Origin: Flavobacterium notoginsengisoli
Lineage (GTDB): Bacteria; Bacteroidota; Bacteroidia; Flavobacteriales; Flavobacteriaceae
Direction: 5' to 3'
DNA length: 64,000 bases
Assembly: GCF_014207905.1 (NCBI RefSeq)
Contig: NZ_JACHLB010000004.1
Location: 434,001 to 498,000, forward strand
Every line of letters begins with the position of its first letter. Positions within the stretch are counted from its first letter, which is position 1. The position numbers and the translations under genes were made by a program. Positions 55,795 to 63,955 of this stretch are shown in pieces. The notes beneath the pieces are model-generated. The model was not told where the DNA came from. It did not search any database and saw only the letters and a program-made list of their open reading frames with translations.

Positions 55795-55837
55795 CCCTTC
55801 AAAAACAAAAAATTAAAAAATAATAAAAACTACCAAA

Positions 55838-56590
55838 ATGAGAAAATCAATTGTTGCAGGAAACTGGAAAATGCATAAAAATGCGGCACAGACTGAAGAA
55901 TTATTAAACGAGTTAATTGCTAAAATTCCAGCAAAAACGAATGCACAAGTTATTGTGGCTCCAACATTTGTAAATTTACAAGCAGCGGCTACAAAATTAA
56001 AAAATACAACTATTGGAGTTTCTGCTCAAAACGTTCACCAAGCTGAAGGTGGTGCTTTTACAGGAGAAATTTCTGCTGATATGTTAACTAGCATTGGGGT
56101 TAACACAGTAATTTTAGGTCACTCTGAGCGTAGAGCTATTTTCCACGAAAGTGATGCTTTAATCGCAAACAAAGTTGATACAGCTTTAAAACATGACATG
56201 ACAGTTATTTTCTGTTTCGGAGAAGAATTAAAAGACCGTCAATCTGATAATCATTTCAATATCGTAGAAAACCAATTGCGTGACGGAGTTTTCCACATCG
56301 CAAAAGAATCTTGGTCTAAAGTTGTTTTAGCTTATGAGCCAGTTTGGGCTATCGGAACTGGAGAAACTGCTTCACCAGAACAAGCACAAGAAATGCACGA
56401 ATTCATTAGAGAAACGATCCGTAAAGCTTTTGGAGCCGAAATCGCTGATGAAGTTTCTATTTTATACGGTGGTTCTGTAAAACCAGAAAACGCAAAAGAA
56501 ATCTTCTCTAAACCAGACGTAGATGGTGGTTTAATTGGAGGTGCTGCTTTAAAAGCTGATGATTTCTTAGCTATCGTAACGGCTATCTAA
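55838..56590 (+). CDS. tpiA: Triosephosphate isomerase
   Basis: A 250-residue TIM barrel that interconverts dihydroxyacetone phosphate and glyceraldehyde 3-phosphate in glycolysis. GNWKMHKN carries the catalytic Lys, LGHSERRAIF the electrophile His, and AYEPVWAIGTGETASPEQ the catalytic Glu and loop 6. SILYGGSVKPEN and GGLIGGAALK bind phosphate. The length is standard. It is followed by a 7-bp microsatellite and a terminator. Confidence 0.97.
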   Translation: MRKSIVAGNWKMHKNAAQTEELLNELIAKIPAKTNAQVIVAPTFVNLQAAATKLKNTTIGVSAQNVHQAEGGAFTGEISADMLTSIGVNTVILGHSERRAIFHESDALIANKVDTALKHDMTVIFCFGEELKDRQSDNHFNIVENQLRDGVFHIAKESWSKVVLAYEPVWAIGTGETASPEQAQEMHEFIRETIRKAFGAEIADEVSILYGGSVKPENAKEIFSKPDVDGGLIGGAALKADDFLAIVTAI

Positions 56591-56672
56591 ATTTTAGATT
56601 TTAGATTTTAGATTTTAGATTTTAGATTTTAGATTTTAGATTTTAGATTTTAGATTTTAGATTTTAGATTTT
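56591..56672. repeat. Microsatellite: about 12 copies of ATTTTAG
   Basis: 82 bases of near-perfect 7-bp repeats directly after the tpiA stop and before a terminator. Shorter relatives of this tract occur at about 1147-1183 and 42726-42762. The copy number is likely to vary by slippage. Confidence 0.95.
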
Positions 56673-56674
56673 AC

Positions 56675-56706
56675 AAAAAACCATTCGCATAGCGAATGGT
56701 TTTTTC
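56675..56706 (+). terminator. Intrinsic terminator after tpiA
   Basis: AAAACCATTCGC, loop ATA, GCGAATGGTTTT forms a 12-bp stem with A and T runs on both sides. Confidence 0.9.
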
Positions 56707-56762
56707 GTTTTGGAATTTGGATTTTTTTAATTGGAATTTGATCTTAATTTGGATTTTTTAAA

Positions 56763-56792
56763 TTGAAGTTTATAATTTAAGAATTACCTTTG
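56763..56792 (+). promoter_or_regulatory. Bacteroidota-type promoter of prmA
   Basis: TTG (56763-56765) and TACCTTTG (56785-56792) are separated by 19 bases. The box overlaps the in-frame ATG at 56790, which favours the ATG at 56808 as the prmA start. Confidence 0.65.
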
Positions 56793-56807
56793 CAAAAATT
56801 TTTATTT

Positions 56808-57641
56808 ATGTCAAACATCTATTTAGGATATCATTTTACAATTGAGCCAAAAGAATTAGGTTCTGAAATTTTAGTGGCAGAATTGGGAGAAAAAGCGTTT
56901 GAAAGTTTTACCGAAACAGAAAACGGAATTTCGGCTTTTGTGAAAAAAGATTTATGGGACGAGAATATTCTGGATGATATTTATATTCTACAATCTGAAG
57001 AGTTTAAAATTGAATATACAATTGAAGAAATCGATCAGGTTAACTGGAATGAGGAATGGGAAAAAAACTTCGAGCCAATTGATGTTGACGGTAAATGCCA
57101 TGTTCGTGCTCCTTTTCATGAAAAAACTGATGCAGAATTTGACATTGTAATCGAACCAAAAATGAGTTTTGGAACGGGCCATCACGAAACGACTCATATG
57201 ATGATTCAGCATTTATTAGAAATGGATGTGAAAGGTCTTAAAACTCTTGATATGGGTTGCGGAACTGCCATTTTAGCTATTTTAGCTGAAATGAAAGGCG
57301 CAGAACCAATTGACGCAATTGATATTGATAATTGGTGTTATTTAAATTCGATAGAAAATGCGGAGCGCAATAACTGCAAACATATTAGCGTTTATGAGGG
57401 CGATGCGGCTTTATTGGCTGGTAAAAAATACGATTTGATTATCGCCAATATCAACAGAAATATTTTGTTGAATGATATGCAGGCTTATGTTGATGCTTTG
57501 AACCCAAAAGGAATTATTCTTTTTAGTGGTTTCTACGAAGAAGACATTCCGTTTATAGATGCTTCTTGTGTTGAAAAAGGGTTAACGTATGTTAAAAAGC
57601 TACAAAGAAACAACTGGGTATCACTAAAATACGTAAATTAG
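56808..57641 (+). CDS. prmA: Ribosomal protein L11 methyltransferase
   Basis: PrmA trimethylates ribosomal protein uL11. The chosen start MSNIYLGYHFTIEPKELG gives 277 residues. The SAM-binding region has MSFGTGHHETTHMM, TLDMGCGTAILAI and IDIDNWCYLNSIENAERNN; IIANINRNIL follows. The N-terminal substrate domain (about 1-110) is a little shorter than in enterobacteria, as in other Bacteroidota. A promoter ends just before the start, and clpS follows 34 bases downstream. Confidence 0.95.
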   Translation: MSNIYLGYHFTIEPKELGSEILVAELGEKAFESFTETENGISAFVKKDLWDENILDDIYILQSEEFKIEYTIEEIDQVNWNEEWEKNFEPIDVDGKCHVRAPFHEKTDAEFDIVIEPKMSFGTGHHETTHMMIQHLLEMDVKGLKTLDMGCGTAILAILAEMKGAEPIDAIDIDNWCYLNSIENAERNNCKHISVYEGDAALLAGKKYDLIIANINRNILLNDMQAYVDALNPKGIILFSGFYEEDIPFIDASCVEKGLTYVKKLQRNNWVSLKYVN

Positions 57642-57675
57642 ATTTAGTAATTACAAAGTACATAAACTAAATAAG

Positions 57676-57951
57676 ATGAGTACTAAAGAAAAAGTAAGAG
57701 AAAAAGTCCGTGAGAAAGAAGCGGTTGTTTTTAATAACGAAATTATAATGTATAACGATGATGTAAATACATTTGATCATGTTATTGATACTTTGATGCG
57801 CGTTTGCGACCATACGGCAGAACAAGCAGAGCAATGCTCTTTAATTGTACATTACAACGGGAAATGCACTGTAAAGACTGGTCCGATAGAAAAACTAAAA
57901 CCTCAATGTACGCAACTTTTAGAAGCTGGTCTTAGCGCTGAAATTGTTTAA
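57676..57951 (+). CDS. clpS: ATP-dependent Clp protease adaptor ClpS
   Basis: A 91-residue adaptor that delivers N-degron substrates to ClpAP-type proteases. The N-terminal extension is rich in Lys, Glu and Arg. The core has IMYNDDVNTFDHVIDTLMRV, with the Asn-Asp pair and the helix that binds N-terminal residues, and later CSLIVHYNGKCTVKTG. It ends with a leading-edge Lys region typical of ClpS. It is likely cotranscribed with prmA. The terminator at 57965 follows after 13 bases. Confidence 0.94.
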   Translation: MSTKEKVREKVREKEAVVFNNEIIMYNDDVNTFDHVIDTLMRVCDHTAEQAEQCSLIVHYNGKCTVKTGPIEKLKPQCTQLLEAGLSAEIV

Positions 57952-57961
57952 TTGCAAATAA

Positions 57962-57993
57962 TTTAAAAAGCATTCTATTTTATTCTATATTTG
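57962..57993 (+). promoter_or_regulatory. Promoter embedded in the clpS terminator
   Basis: TATATTTG (57986-57993) matches the -7 consensus and lies in the loop between the two arms of the terminator. A TTT at 57962-57964, 21 bases upstream, could serve as a weak -33 box. The start point would be about 58000, so the desaturase mRNA would carry only the right arm. Confidence 0.5.
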
Positions 57994-58015
57994 AATGAAA
58001 TAGAATGCTTTTTTT
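57965..58015 (+). terminator. Intrinsic terminator after clpS, ending at the next ATG
   Basis: AAAAAGCATTCTATTT (57965-57980) and AAATAGAATGCTTTTT (57998-58013) form a perfect 16-bp stem with a 17-base loop, followed by T residues. The T run touches the ATG of the next gene at 58016. Confidence 0.88.
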
Positions 58016-59287
58016 ATGGAGGAATATGGAAAAATATTAATTATTGCAATGCCTATTTTTTTGACTCTCATTATCATCGAAAAAATATACGGCATTTACA
58101 CCAAAAATGATACGGCTCCTCTAATTGACAGCGTATCAAGCATTAGTTCTGGAATTACAAATTCTGTCAAAGATGTTTTAGGATTAAGCGTTACATTTCT
58201 TTCTTATGAATGGCTGGTTTCAAAAATTGCTTTACAGCATTTAGAAGCCAATGTTCTCTCCTATTTTATTGCTTTTTTTGTCATTGATTTTTATGGCTAT
58301 TGGAGTCATAGATTGGCACATCAAATCAATTTTCTTTGGAACAAACATGCGATTCATCATAGTAGTGAAGAGTTTAATTTGGCTTGTGCACTTCGCCAGC
58401 CTATTGCTAGTTTGGTTAATCTATTTACTTTTTTATTAATTCCTGCGGCATTACTCGGAGTTCCAGCTTCTGTAATTGCTATTACGCTTCCTATTCATTT
58501 ATTTCTTCAGTTTTGGTATCATACCAAACACATTAAAAAAATGGGTTTTGTAGAACATATTTTGGTTACTCCTTCGCATCATCGTGTGCATCATGCCATA
58601 AATCCAGAATATTTAGACAAAAATCATTCACAGATTTTTATTTTTTGGGATAAACTTTTCGGCACTTTCCAAGAAGAATTAGATGATGTTCCGCCTGTAT
58701 TCGGAATCACGAGACCAGCCAATACTTGGAATCCGATAAAAATAAACTTTCAGCATTTAAGTTTATTAATTTCTGATGCATGGCGTGCTCCAAAATGGAA
58801 AGACAAATTCACGATTTGGTTTAAACCAACTGGTTGGCGTCCAGAAAATTTTGAAGAAAAATATCCGGTAAACAAAATTGAAAATGTTTTCAATTTTGAA
58901 AAGTATGGAACTCAAAATTCACAAAGATTAATTTACTGGTCGGTAGCTCAGGTTTTAATTACGCTACTTTTTGTAAGCTATTTATTTGATAATATTGCTA
59001 AAATTGGTCTTCCAAATATATTTGTTTACGGATTTTTCATTTTCCTAACCATCTACAGTTATAGTGAATTAATGGACAAAAGTAAATTTGCTCTATTTTG
59101 GGAAATGGCACGATTCGGATTTGTAATTTGCATTATCAGCTACTATGGCGATTGGTTCGGATTAAATCGTGTAATTCCAATTAGTAATTATATTATTTTT
59201 GCCTATCTGATCTTATCTTCTCTGGTAACAATTTATTTTGTAAATTTTGAATTTAAAATCAACCAAAACCAATATATAAATTCATAA
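58016..59287 (+). CDS. Sterol desaturase / fatty acid hydroxylase family membrane protein
   Basis: A 423-residue integral-membrane di-iron protein (PF04116). Histidine motifs are YWSHRLAHQ, KHAIHHSSEEFN and HHRVHHA, the full set for the family. About six to eight TM helices surround the domain, and the last ~120 residues form additional helices. Relatives hydroxylate or desaturate sterols, carotenoids or ornithine lipids; the substrate is unknown here. The ATG lies directly after the T run of the clpS terminator. A second in-frame ATG at 58049 is possible. The YhhN-family gene follows 8 bases on. Confidence 0.9.
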   Translation: MEEYGKILIIAMPIFLTLIIIEKIYGIYTKNDTAPLIDSVSSISSGITNSVKDVLGLSVTFLSYEWLVSKIALQHLEANVLSYFIAFFVIDFYGYWSHRLAHQINFLWNKHAIHHSSEEFNLACALRQPIASLVNLFTFLLIPAALLGVPASVIAITLPIHLFLQFWYHTKHIKKMGFVEHILVTPSHHRVHHAINPEYLDKNHSQIFIFWDKLFGTFQEELDDVPPVFGITRPANTWNPIKINFQHLSLLISDAWRAPKWKDKFTIWFKPTGWRPENFEEKYPVNKIENVFNFEKYGTQNSQRLIYWSVAQVLITLLFVSYLFDNIAKIGLPNIFVYGFFIFLTIYSYSELMDKSKFALFWEMARFGFVICIISYYGDWFGLNRVIPISNYIIFAYLILSSLVTIYFVNFEFKINQNQYINS

Positions 59288-59295
59288 CCCCTATT

Positions 59296-59976
59296 ATGAG
59301 AAATTCTTACTTTTTCAAGATTTATATTGCGTTCAGTATAGTCTATCTAATTATTCTTTTGTCAAGTTTAGACCGTTTTGATTTGTTTTTAAAACCAATT
59401 TTAATTCCCGTCATTGGATTTGGAGCTTATTTCTACAGAAAATTTCCAACACAAAACACCTTGCTTGCGGCGCTCTTTTTTTCATGGGTTGGAGATGTCA
59501 TTTTGCTTTTTACCGATCTTGGCGAAATCTATTTTATACTCGGTCTTGTGGCCTTTTTAACAGCACATATTCTCTATTGCATTTTATTTAATAAACAGAA
59601 TAGGATCAGGAAAAAACAAAATAAATCGTTGTTTATTATTGGAAGCATTCTGATTGCCTTGTATCTCATTGGAATGGTTTCTTTTCTAATGCCACATCTA
59701 GGAGATCTTGAAATTCCTGTCAGTGTTTATGCTTCGATAATATCGATTATGTTATTGTTTGCAGTTAATGGACTTTTAGTCTGGGAAAAACCAGGTAACT
59801 TTTTGGTTTTTCTTGGTGCCTTTTTCTTTGTTGTTTCTGATAGTATTTTAGCTGTAAATAAATTTTATGCTCCAATTCCAAAAAGCTCGTTTTTTATTAT
59901 GCTAACTTATCTTCTGGCACAATATCTGATTGTTTTAGGTATTTTAAAACTAAATCCAAAGAAAATAAAGGAATAA
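59296..59976 (+). CDS. Lysoplasmalogenase (YhhN family)
   Basis: A 226-residue membrane protein with about eight TM helices. Motifs SWVGDVILLFTDL and FFFVVSDSILAVNKF carry the conserved Asp residues of the YhhN/TMEM86 family, which cleaves the vinyl-ether bond of lysoplasmalogen. It follows the sterol-desaturase-family gene by 8 bases, so both may act on membrane lipids. A weaker relative is encoded at 19445-20128. Confidence 0.88.
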   Translation: MRNSYFFKIYIAFSIVYLIILLSSLDRFDLFLKPILIPVIGFGAYFYRKFPTQNTLLAALFFSWVGDVILLFTDLGEIYFILGLVAFLTAHILYCILFNKQNRIRKKQNKSLFIIGSILIALYLIGMVSFLMPHLGDLEIPVSVYASIISIMLLFAVNGLLVWEKPGNFLVFLGAFFFVVSDSILAVNKFYAPIPKSSFFIMLTYLLAQYLIVLGILKLNPKKIKE

Positions 59977-60004
59977 TTAGTTCCTTCAATAACAACCAAA
60001 CCTC

Positions 60005-60457
60005 ATGAAAAAAATTGCCTTTTTTATTGTCTTATTAATTTCAGTAACTTCTTGTGTAAGTACAAAATCAACGTTAAAAAATGTAGACGATAATGCTCCA
60101 GATTTGGTTCTGAAAAAAGATAATACTTTTGTCATTAATCAATTTGCAAAGGATAAAAAATACGGTTACGATCCTGATTATCCCGTGAATATATTTTTCC
60201 AAAACACCAACAATGAATCTTTAAACGAATCTCGTTTTCTTAACGCTTTGGCCGGACCAAGTGGCGAAAAAATAACGTACACAAAATTAGAAACCTGTTG
60301 TCCGTTTCCGACAAAAAGAAGCAATATGGGCGCTGGATTCTTGAATGTTTACGAATTGAAATGGGAAGGCCAAAAAAAACCAATTAAACTGTATTTGAAT
60401 GTTTATGAAAAAGGAATTTTAATGGTTCCGATGGGACTGAGATTGAAACAAAATTAA
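60005..60457 (+). CDS. Hypothetical lipoprotein
   Basis: A 150-residue protein with a lipoprotein signal (MKKIAFFIVLLISVTSCVST, Cys at 17). The body contains YGYDPDYPVNIFFQ, KLETCCPFPTKRSN with a Cys pair, and VYEKGILMVPMGL. I believe similar short lipoproteins in Flavobacteria have been labelled as 2-dehydro-3-deoxyphosphooctonate aldolase, probably by mistake; the true enzyme is at 62212. No function is known. It may be cotranscribed with the preceding YhhN gene. Confidence 0.7.
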   Translation: MKKIAFFIVLLISVTSCVSTKSTLKNVDDNAPDLVLKKDNTFVINQFAKDKKYGYDPDYPVNIFFQNTNNESLNESRFLNALAGPSGEKITYTKLETCCPFPTKRSNMGAGFLNVYELKWEGQKKPIKLYLNVYEKGILMVPMGLRLKQN

Positions 60458-60472
60458 ATACTTTTTAATAGA

Positions 60473-61174
60473 ATGATATTTGTTCAGATAAAGAATGCTC
60501 TAATAAAGTATTTTAAAACTTGGTGGTTACCAATAGCTTTCTATGTAATTCCTATTGGATTGTATATGTTGGGCAGCATCTTAAAAAGAGATTTTTTAAT
60601 AGATGCCTTTTTATTTACCATTTATTTAAATATTGCTGGAAATATTATCTCATCAATTGTACAGATTGTAATTGGAAAATGGTATTTTTTATTTCCACAG
60701 CTTATAATTTCATTTTTTTTATTTCTTTGGTTAGGACTTTTTTTCCTTTTTTCTCCTCCTGATTTTTATGGAGCTCATAAAGTTATACCAAATGATATCG
60801 AAATCTCAAAACCTTTAGACTCAATTCCTGAAGATAAAGAATTTGAGAAAAATAATTTGGTTTTATCTTGTTTGAGTCAACCTGGAATTTATAATTTCTA
60901 TATAAATGCAAAACCGAAAGAACTAGGGCATTTCTACATCAAAGCATTTGAAATTACGAGTAACGACAGATTATCTGAAGATAGAATAAAAAATAGATCT
61001 GATATAAAAGTTGAAAATTTAGAGCCTAAGCTTTATTCTGGCGAATTTACTATTTACGAAGGCTCTTGGGGAGATAAATACGCCGCAAGAATTGAATTAT
61101 GGTTTATTCCTCAAAACAAAAAAGAATATAAAATTGCCGAAAGAAATTATATCGTTGAAGGTTGGATGCGATAA
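60473..61174 (+). CDS. Hypothetical membrane protein with extracytoplasmic domain
   Basis: A 233-residue protein. The first ~105 residues contain three TM helices (LPIAFYVIPIGLYML, FTIYLNIAGNIISSIVQIV and LIISFFLFLWLGLFFLF). The remaining ~125 residues form a soluble, beta-rich domain with GIYNFYINAKPKELGHFYIK and FTIYEGSWGDKYAARIELWF. No family was recognised. It starts 15 bases after the lipoprotein gene. Confidence 0.65.
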   Translation: MIFVQIKNALIKYFKTWWLPIAFYVIPIGLYMLGSILKRDFLIDAFLFTIYLNIAGNIISSIVQIVIGKWYFLFPQLIISFFLFLWLGLFFLFSPPDFYGAHKVIPNDIEISKPLDSIPEDKEFEKNNLVLSCLSQPGIYNFYINAKPKELGHFYIKAFEITSNDRLSEDRIKNRSDIKVENLEPKLYSGEFTIYEGSWGDKYAARIELWFIPQNKKEYKIAERNYIVEGWMR

Positions 61175-61207
61175 CACGCTTTTAACAAACAATAATTAAA
61201 TATCAAT

Positions 61208-61549
61208 ATGTTAACAATATTATATCCAATCTTATTATTTTCTCCATTAATTTTCCAGTTTACCTATGGAACAAAAGCTATTTACAAAAACACTTCAATG
61301 AGTTTTGGAAAGATTTCCTTAATTACTTTTGTTTCGCAAATAGTTATTTCTATTGCCTTATATTCACTTTCTCTCTATAATTTCTCTAAATATTTTGATG
61401 AACATCCAGATCAACTCAGATGCGGAACGCCTCTGGCTGGAATTTTAATTTCTATACTATTTTTAATTGCTCTTTTAACGGCTCTTATTCTTGTTCAATT
61501 CATTATCATTATCTGGAAGAAAAATAGAACGAAATCTAGTATAGCATGA
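61208..61549 (+). CDS. Small hypothetical membrane protein
   Basis: A 113-residue protein with three TM helices (residues about 1-18, 35-56 and 80-106) and a basic C-terminus (WKKNRTKSS). No family was recognised. Its stop overlaps the start of the next gene by 4 bases (ATGA), so translation is coupled. Confidence 0.65.
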   Translation: MLTILYPILLFSPLIFQFTYGTKAIYKNTSMSFGKISLITFVSQIVISIALYSLSLYNFSKYFDEHPDQLRCGTPLAGILISILFLIALLTALILVQFIIIIWKKNRTKSSIA

Positions 61550-61968
61550 CGTTAAACAGAGAAGAATTAATTCATCCAATCTTTTATTTGTTATTTATAT
61601 GCGCGCCAATATTTGGGCTCACATTTGATTTCCTCGAAAATTTATCTGAAAATCTTCTATTATTATTTCTAATCATAAATTTATTTCATCTAACTCATTC
61701 TGTAAAACTAAAAGGAAATGAAATAATTTCTGGAATTTACATGTTCCCTTTTGGGTTTATAAAAATAAAAAAAAGACTAAAACTTCAGGATGTTAAAGAA
61801 TTAGTCCTTCATCAAAACGAAAAAAAATATCAAGAAATTAGAGCCGTTTCTTCTGACAATTTTATAATTATTAAAACTATAGCAAACAGAATTCCTGCCG
61901 AAGAAGAATTAGAGAAAATTAAAATAAAAATAAAATCTCAAAAGGAAATTATTCAATCTTTTAATTAA
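61546..61968 (+). CDS. Hypothetical protein with PH-like C-terminal region
   Basis: A 140-residue protein. Two TM helices are at about 10-27 and 33-50, and the following ~85 residues form a soluble region (IISGIYMFPFGFIKIKKRLKLQD, then HQNEKKYQEIRAVSSDNF). This layout resembles small bacterial PH-domain-like membrane proteins, but the match is weak. The overlap with the previous gene by 4 bases indicates that the two are made together. A structured element follows after 28 bases. Confidence 0.6.
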   Translation: MTLNREELIHPIFYLLFICAPIFGLTFDFLENLSENLLLLFLIINLFHLTHSVKLKGNEIISGIYMFPFGFIKIKKRLKLQDVKELVLHQNEKKYQEIRAVSSDNFIIIKTIANRIPAEEELEKIKIKIKSQKEIIQSFN

Positions 61969-61995
61969 CTTAAATTTTCTTAATTCCACTAAATT

Positions 61996-62137
61996 CTAGC
62001 CCTGATAGAAGCGGAAATCATTTTTCTCTTAAACTTATTTTTTCCTGGCTGGGCAGAGCGACCGAAGGAAGCTCCTGAACAGACATTGGAAAAAAAAGTT
62101 TAAGAGAAAAATATTGTAGCGAATAGCAGGAATAGCT
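61996..62137 (+). ncRNA. Structured intergenic element, copy 2 (Flavo-1-like candidate)
   Basis: The element begins TCTAGCCCTGATAGAAGCGG and ends GCAGGAATAGCT, with outer pairs AGC/GCT and CCTG/CAGG. A perfect 17-bp stem joins 62021-62037 to 62096-62112. Inside, GAGC (62056-62059) pairs with GCTC (62071-62074) around the loop signature GACC-GAAGGAA. The minus-strand copy at 45-185 shares the ends and loop but not the stem sequence. It lies between a hypothetical gene and kdsA. Whether it is a functional RNA is unknown. Confidence 0.6.
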
Positions 62138-62183
62138 TCATAAAATAATCTTAAATCTTAATCTGAAACTCATAAATCATAAC

Positions 62184-62191
62184 TACCTTTG
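62184..62191 (+). promoter_or_regulatory. Possible -7 element of kdsA
   Basis: TACCTTTG matches TAnnTTTG and lies 20 bases before the ATG at 62212. The -33 region is a weak match only. Confidence 0.45.
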
Positions 62192-62211
62192 CACTGTCAA
62201 AAAATCATATT

Positions 62212-63030
62212 ATGAACATACAACATATTCCTCAAATTAAGCATACTGACAGCGGGAATTTCTTTTTATTGGCGGGGCCTTGCGCTATCGAAGGAGAAGA
62301 AATGGCGCTAAGAATTGCTGAAAAATTAGTTGGTATTACCGACAATCTTCAGATTCCTTATGTATTTAAAGGATCTTTTAAAAAAGCAAACCGTTCTAGA
62401 ATTGACAGTTTCTCTGGAATTGGTGACGAAAAAGCTTTAAAAATCTTAAGAAAAGTTTCAGAAACATTTCATGTTCCGACAGTTACAGATATTCACACCA
62501 ATGAAGATGCTGATATGGCTGCTCAATATGTAGATGTTCTTCAAATTCCTGCTTTCTTAGTTCGTCAAACTGATCTTGTTGTTGCTGCCGCAAACACTGG
62601 AAAAGTGGTTAACTTGAAAAAGGGACAATTTATGAGCCCAGAAAGCATGAAACATGCTGTACAAAAAGTACTAGATTGTAATAACGAAAATGTAATGGTT
62701 ACAGATCGTGGTACTATGTTTGGTTACCAAGACATGATTGTAGATTTTAGAGGAATTCCTACTATGCAGCAATATGCTTCTACAGTTTTGGATGTTACGC
62801 ATTCTCTACAACAGCCAAATCAAACTGCTGGAGTTACAGGCGGAAGACCTGACATGATTGAAACAGTAGCAAAAGCTGGTATCGCAGTTGGAGTTGACGG
62901 AATCTTTATCGAAACTCACTTTGACCCTGCAAACGCAAAAAGTGATGGCGCTAATATGCTTCATTTAGATTATTTCGAAGGTTTAATGAACAAGTTAGTT
63001 GCTATCAGAAAAACAGTTAACGCATTTTAA
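62212..63030 (+). CDS. kdsA: 3-deoxy-8-phosphooctulonate (KDO-8-P) synthase
   Basis: A 272-residue TIM-barrel enzyme that joins phosphoenolpyruvate and arabinose 5-phosphate to make KDO-8-P for lipopolysaccharide. Motifs are LAGPCAIEGEE, KGSFKKANRSR, TDIHTNEDA, KKGQFMSPESM and TDRGTMFGY. The Cys in AGPCAIE occupies the position of the metal-binding Cys in class II, metal-dependent enzymes; metal-independent enzymes have Asn there. The later His and Asp ligands (in IETHFDPANA) are also present. The downstream outer-membrane protein gene follows after 19 bases. Confidence 0.95.
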   Translation: MNIQHIPQIKHTDSGNFFLLAGPCAIEGEEMALRIAEKLVGITDNLQIPYVFKGSFKKANRSRIDSFSGIGDEKALKILRKVSETFHVPTVTDIHTNEDADMAAQYVDVLQIPAFLVRQTDLVVAAANTGKVVNLKKGQFMSPESMKHAVQKVLDCNNENVMVTDRGTMFGYQDMIVDFRGIPTMQQYASTVLDVTHSLQQPNQTAGVTGGRPDMIETVAKAGIAVGVDGIFIETHFDPANAKSDGANMLHLDYFEGLMNKLVAIRKTVNAF

Positions 63031-63049
63031 TTTATAATATTTAAGTTCT

Positions 63050-63955
63050 TTGAAAACAAAAATTTTATTTTTCTTACTGATTTGTGTTTCTTTAAACACA
63101 TTTGCTCAGGAAGAAATTCCAGTACAAAAATACGCTGCGCATAATAAAGGAAAATTCTTTGTGATGTGGGGTGGAAACAGAGAAAGTTACTCAAAATCTG
63201 ATGTCCGTTTTAGAGGTAATGATTACGACTTTACAGTTGAAAACATGAGAGCTCATGACAAACCAAAAGGTTGGCATGTAGATTATATTAATCCTGCTAA
63301 TATGACAATTCCTCAAACGAATTTGAGATTGGGTTACTTTTTTAGCGATCATTATAGCGTAACAATTGGTGTTGACCACATGAAATATGTAATGTCACAG
63401 GATCAAATTGCAAATGTTACCGGAAACATCAATTTACCTGCAGATGATCCCGCGTCAATTTACAATGGCAATTACAACCATACTCCTGTAGATATGTCTC
63501 AAGGCGGAGCTAAAGAAGGTGGTTATGGTAATGGTGAAATAAACACAAGTGGTCCAGCTTTTTTAATGTATGAACATACTGATGGTTTGAACTACATTAA
63601 TACTGAAATTGCCAGATTTGATGATATTTCTAAATGGTTTGGCTTACCAAATATTGATAAAGTTCAGATTAACTTAACCGAAGGATTAGGTGCTGGAGTT
63701 TTATATCCAAAAACCAATACTACTATTTTAGGAAAAGAGCGTCATGATGATTTTCATGTTTCTGGTTACGGAGTTTCTGCAAAAGCTGGTTTAAACATTA
63801 CTTTTTTCAAACACTTCTATGTACAAGGAGAGTTAAAAGGTGGTTACATCAACATGCCAGATATTAAAACTACAATAAGCAATGAAGATAAAGCTTCTCA
63901 GCATTTTACTTATTTCCAAAGAATTATTGCTGTTGGAGGAATTTTTAGAATCTAA
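63050..63955 (+). CDS. Predicted outer-membrane beta-barrel protein with TTG start
   Basis: A 301-residue protein. The codon at 63050 is TTG; it gives a typical signal peptide (MKTKILFFLLICVSLNTFAQ) that no in-frame ATG would preserve. The mature protein is rich in Tyr, Gly and Asn and alternates like an outer-membrane barrel. Segments include GYFFSDHYSVTIGVDHMKYVMS and YVQGELKGGYINMP, and the end IIAVGGIFRI has a terminal aromatic two residues from the end. No named family was recognised. It may be cotranscribed with kdsA, 19 bases upstream. Confidence 0.75.
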   Translation: MKTKILFFLLICVSLNTFAQEEIPVQKYAAHNKGKFFVMWGGNRESYSKSDVRFRGNDYDFTVENMRAHDKPKGWHVDYINPANMTIPQTNLRLGYFFSDHYSVTIGVDHMKYVMSQDQIANVTGNINLPADDPASIYNGNYNHTPVDMSQGGAKEGGYGNGEINTSGPAFLMYEHTDGLNYINTEIARFDDISKWFGLPNIDKVQINLTEGLGAGVLYPKTNTTILGKERHDDFHVSGYGVSAKAGLNITFFKHFYVQGELKGGYINMPDIKTTISNEDKASQHFTYFQRIIAVGGIFRI

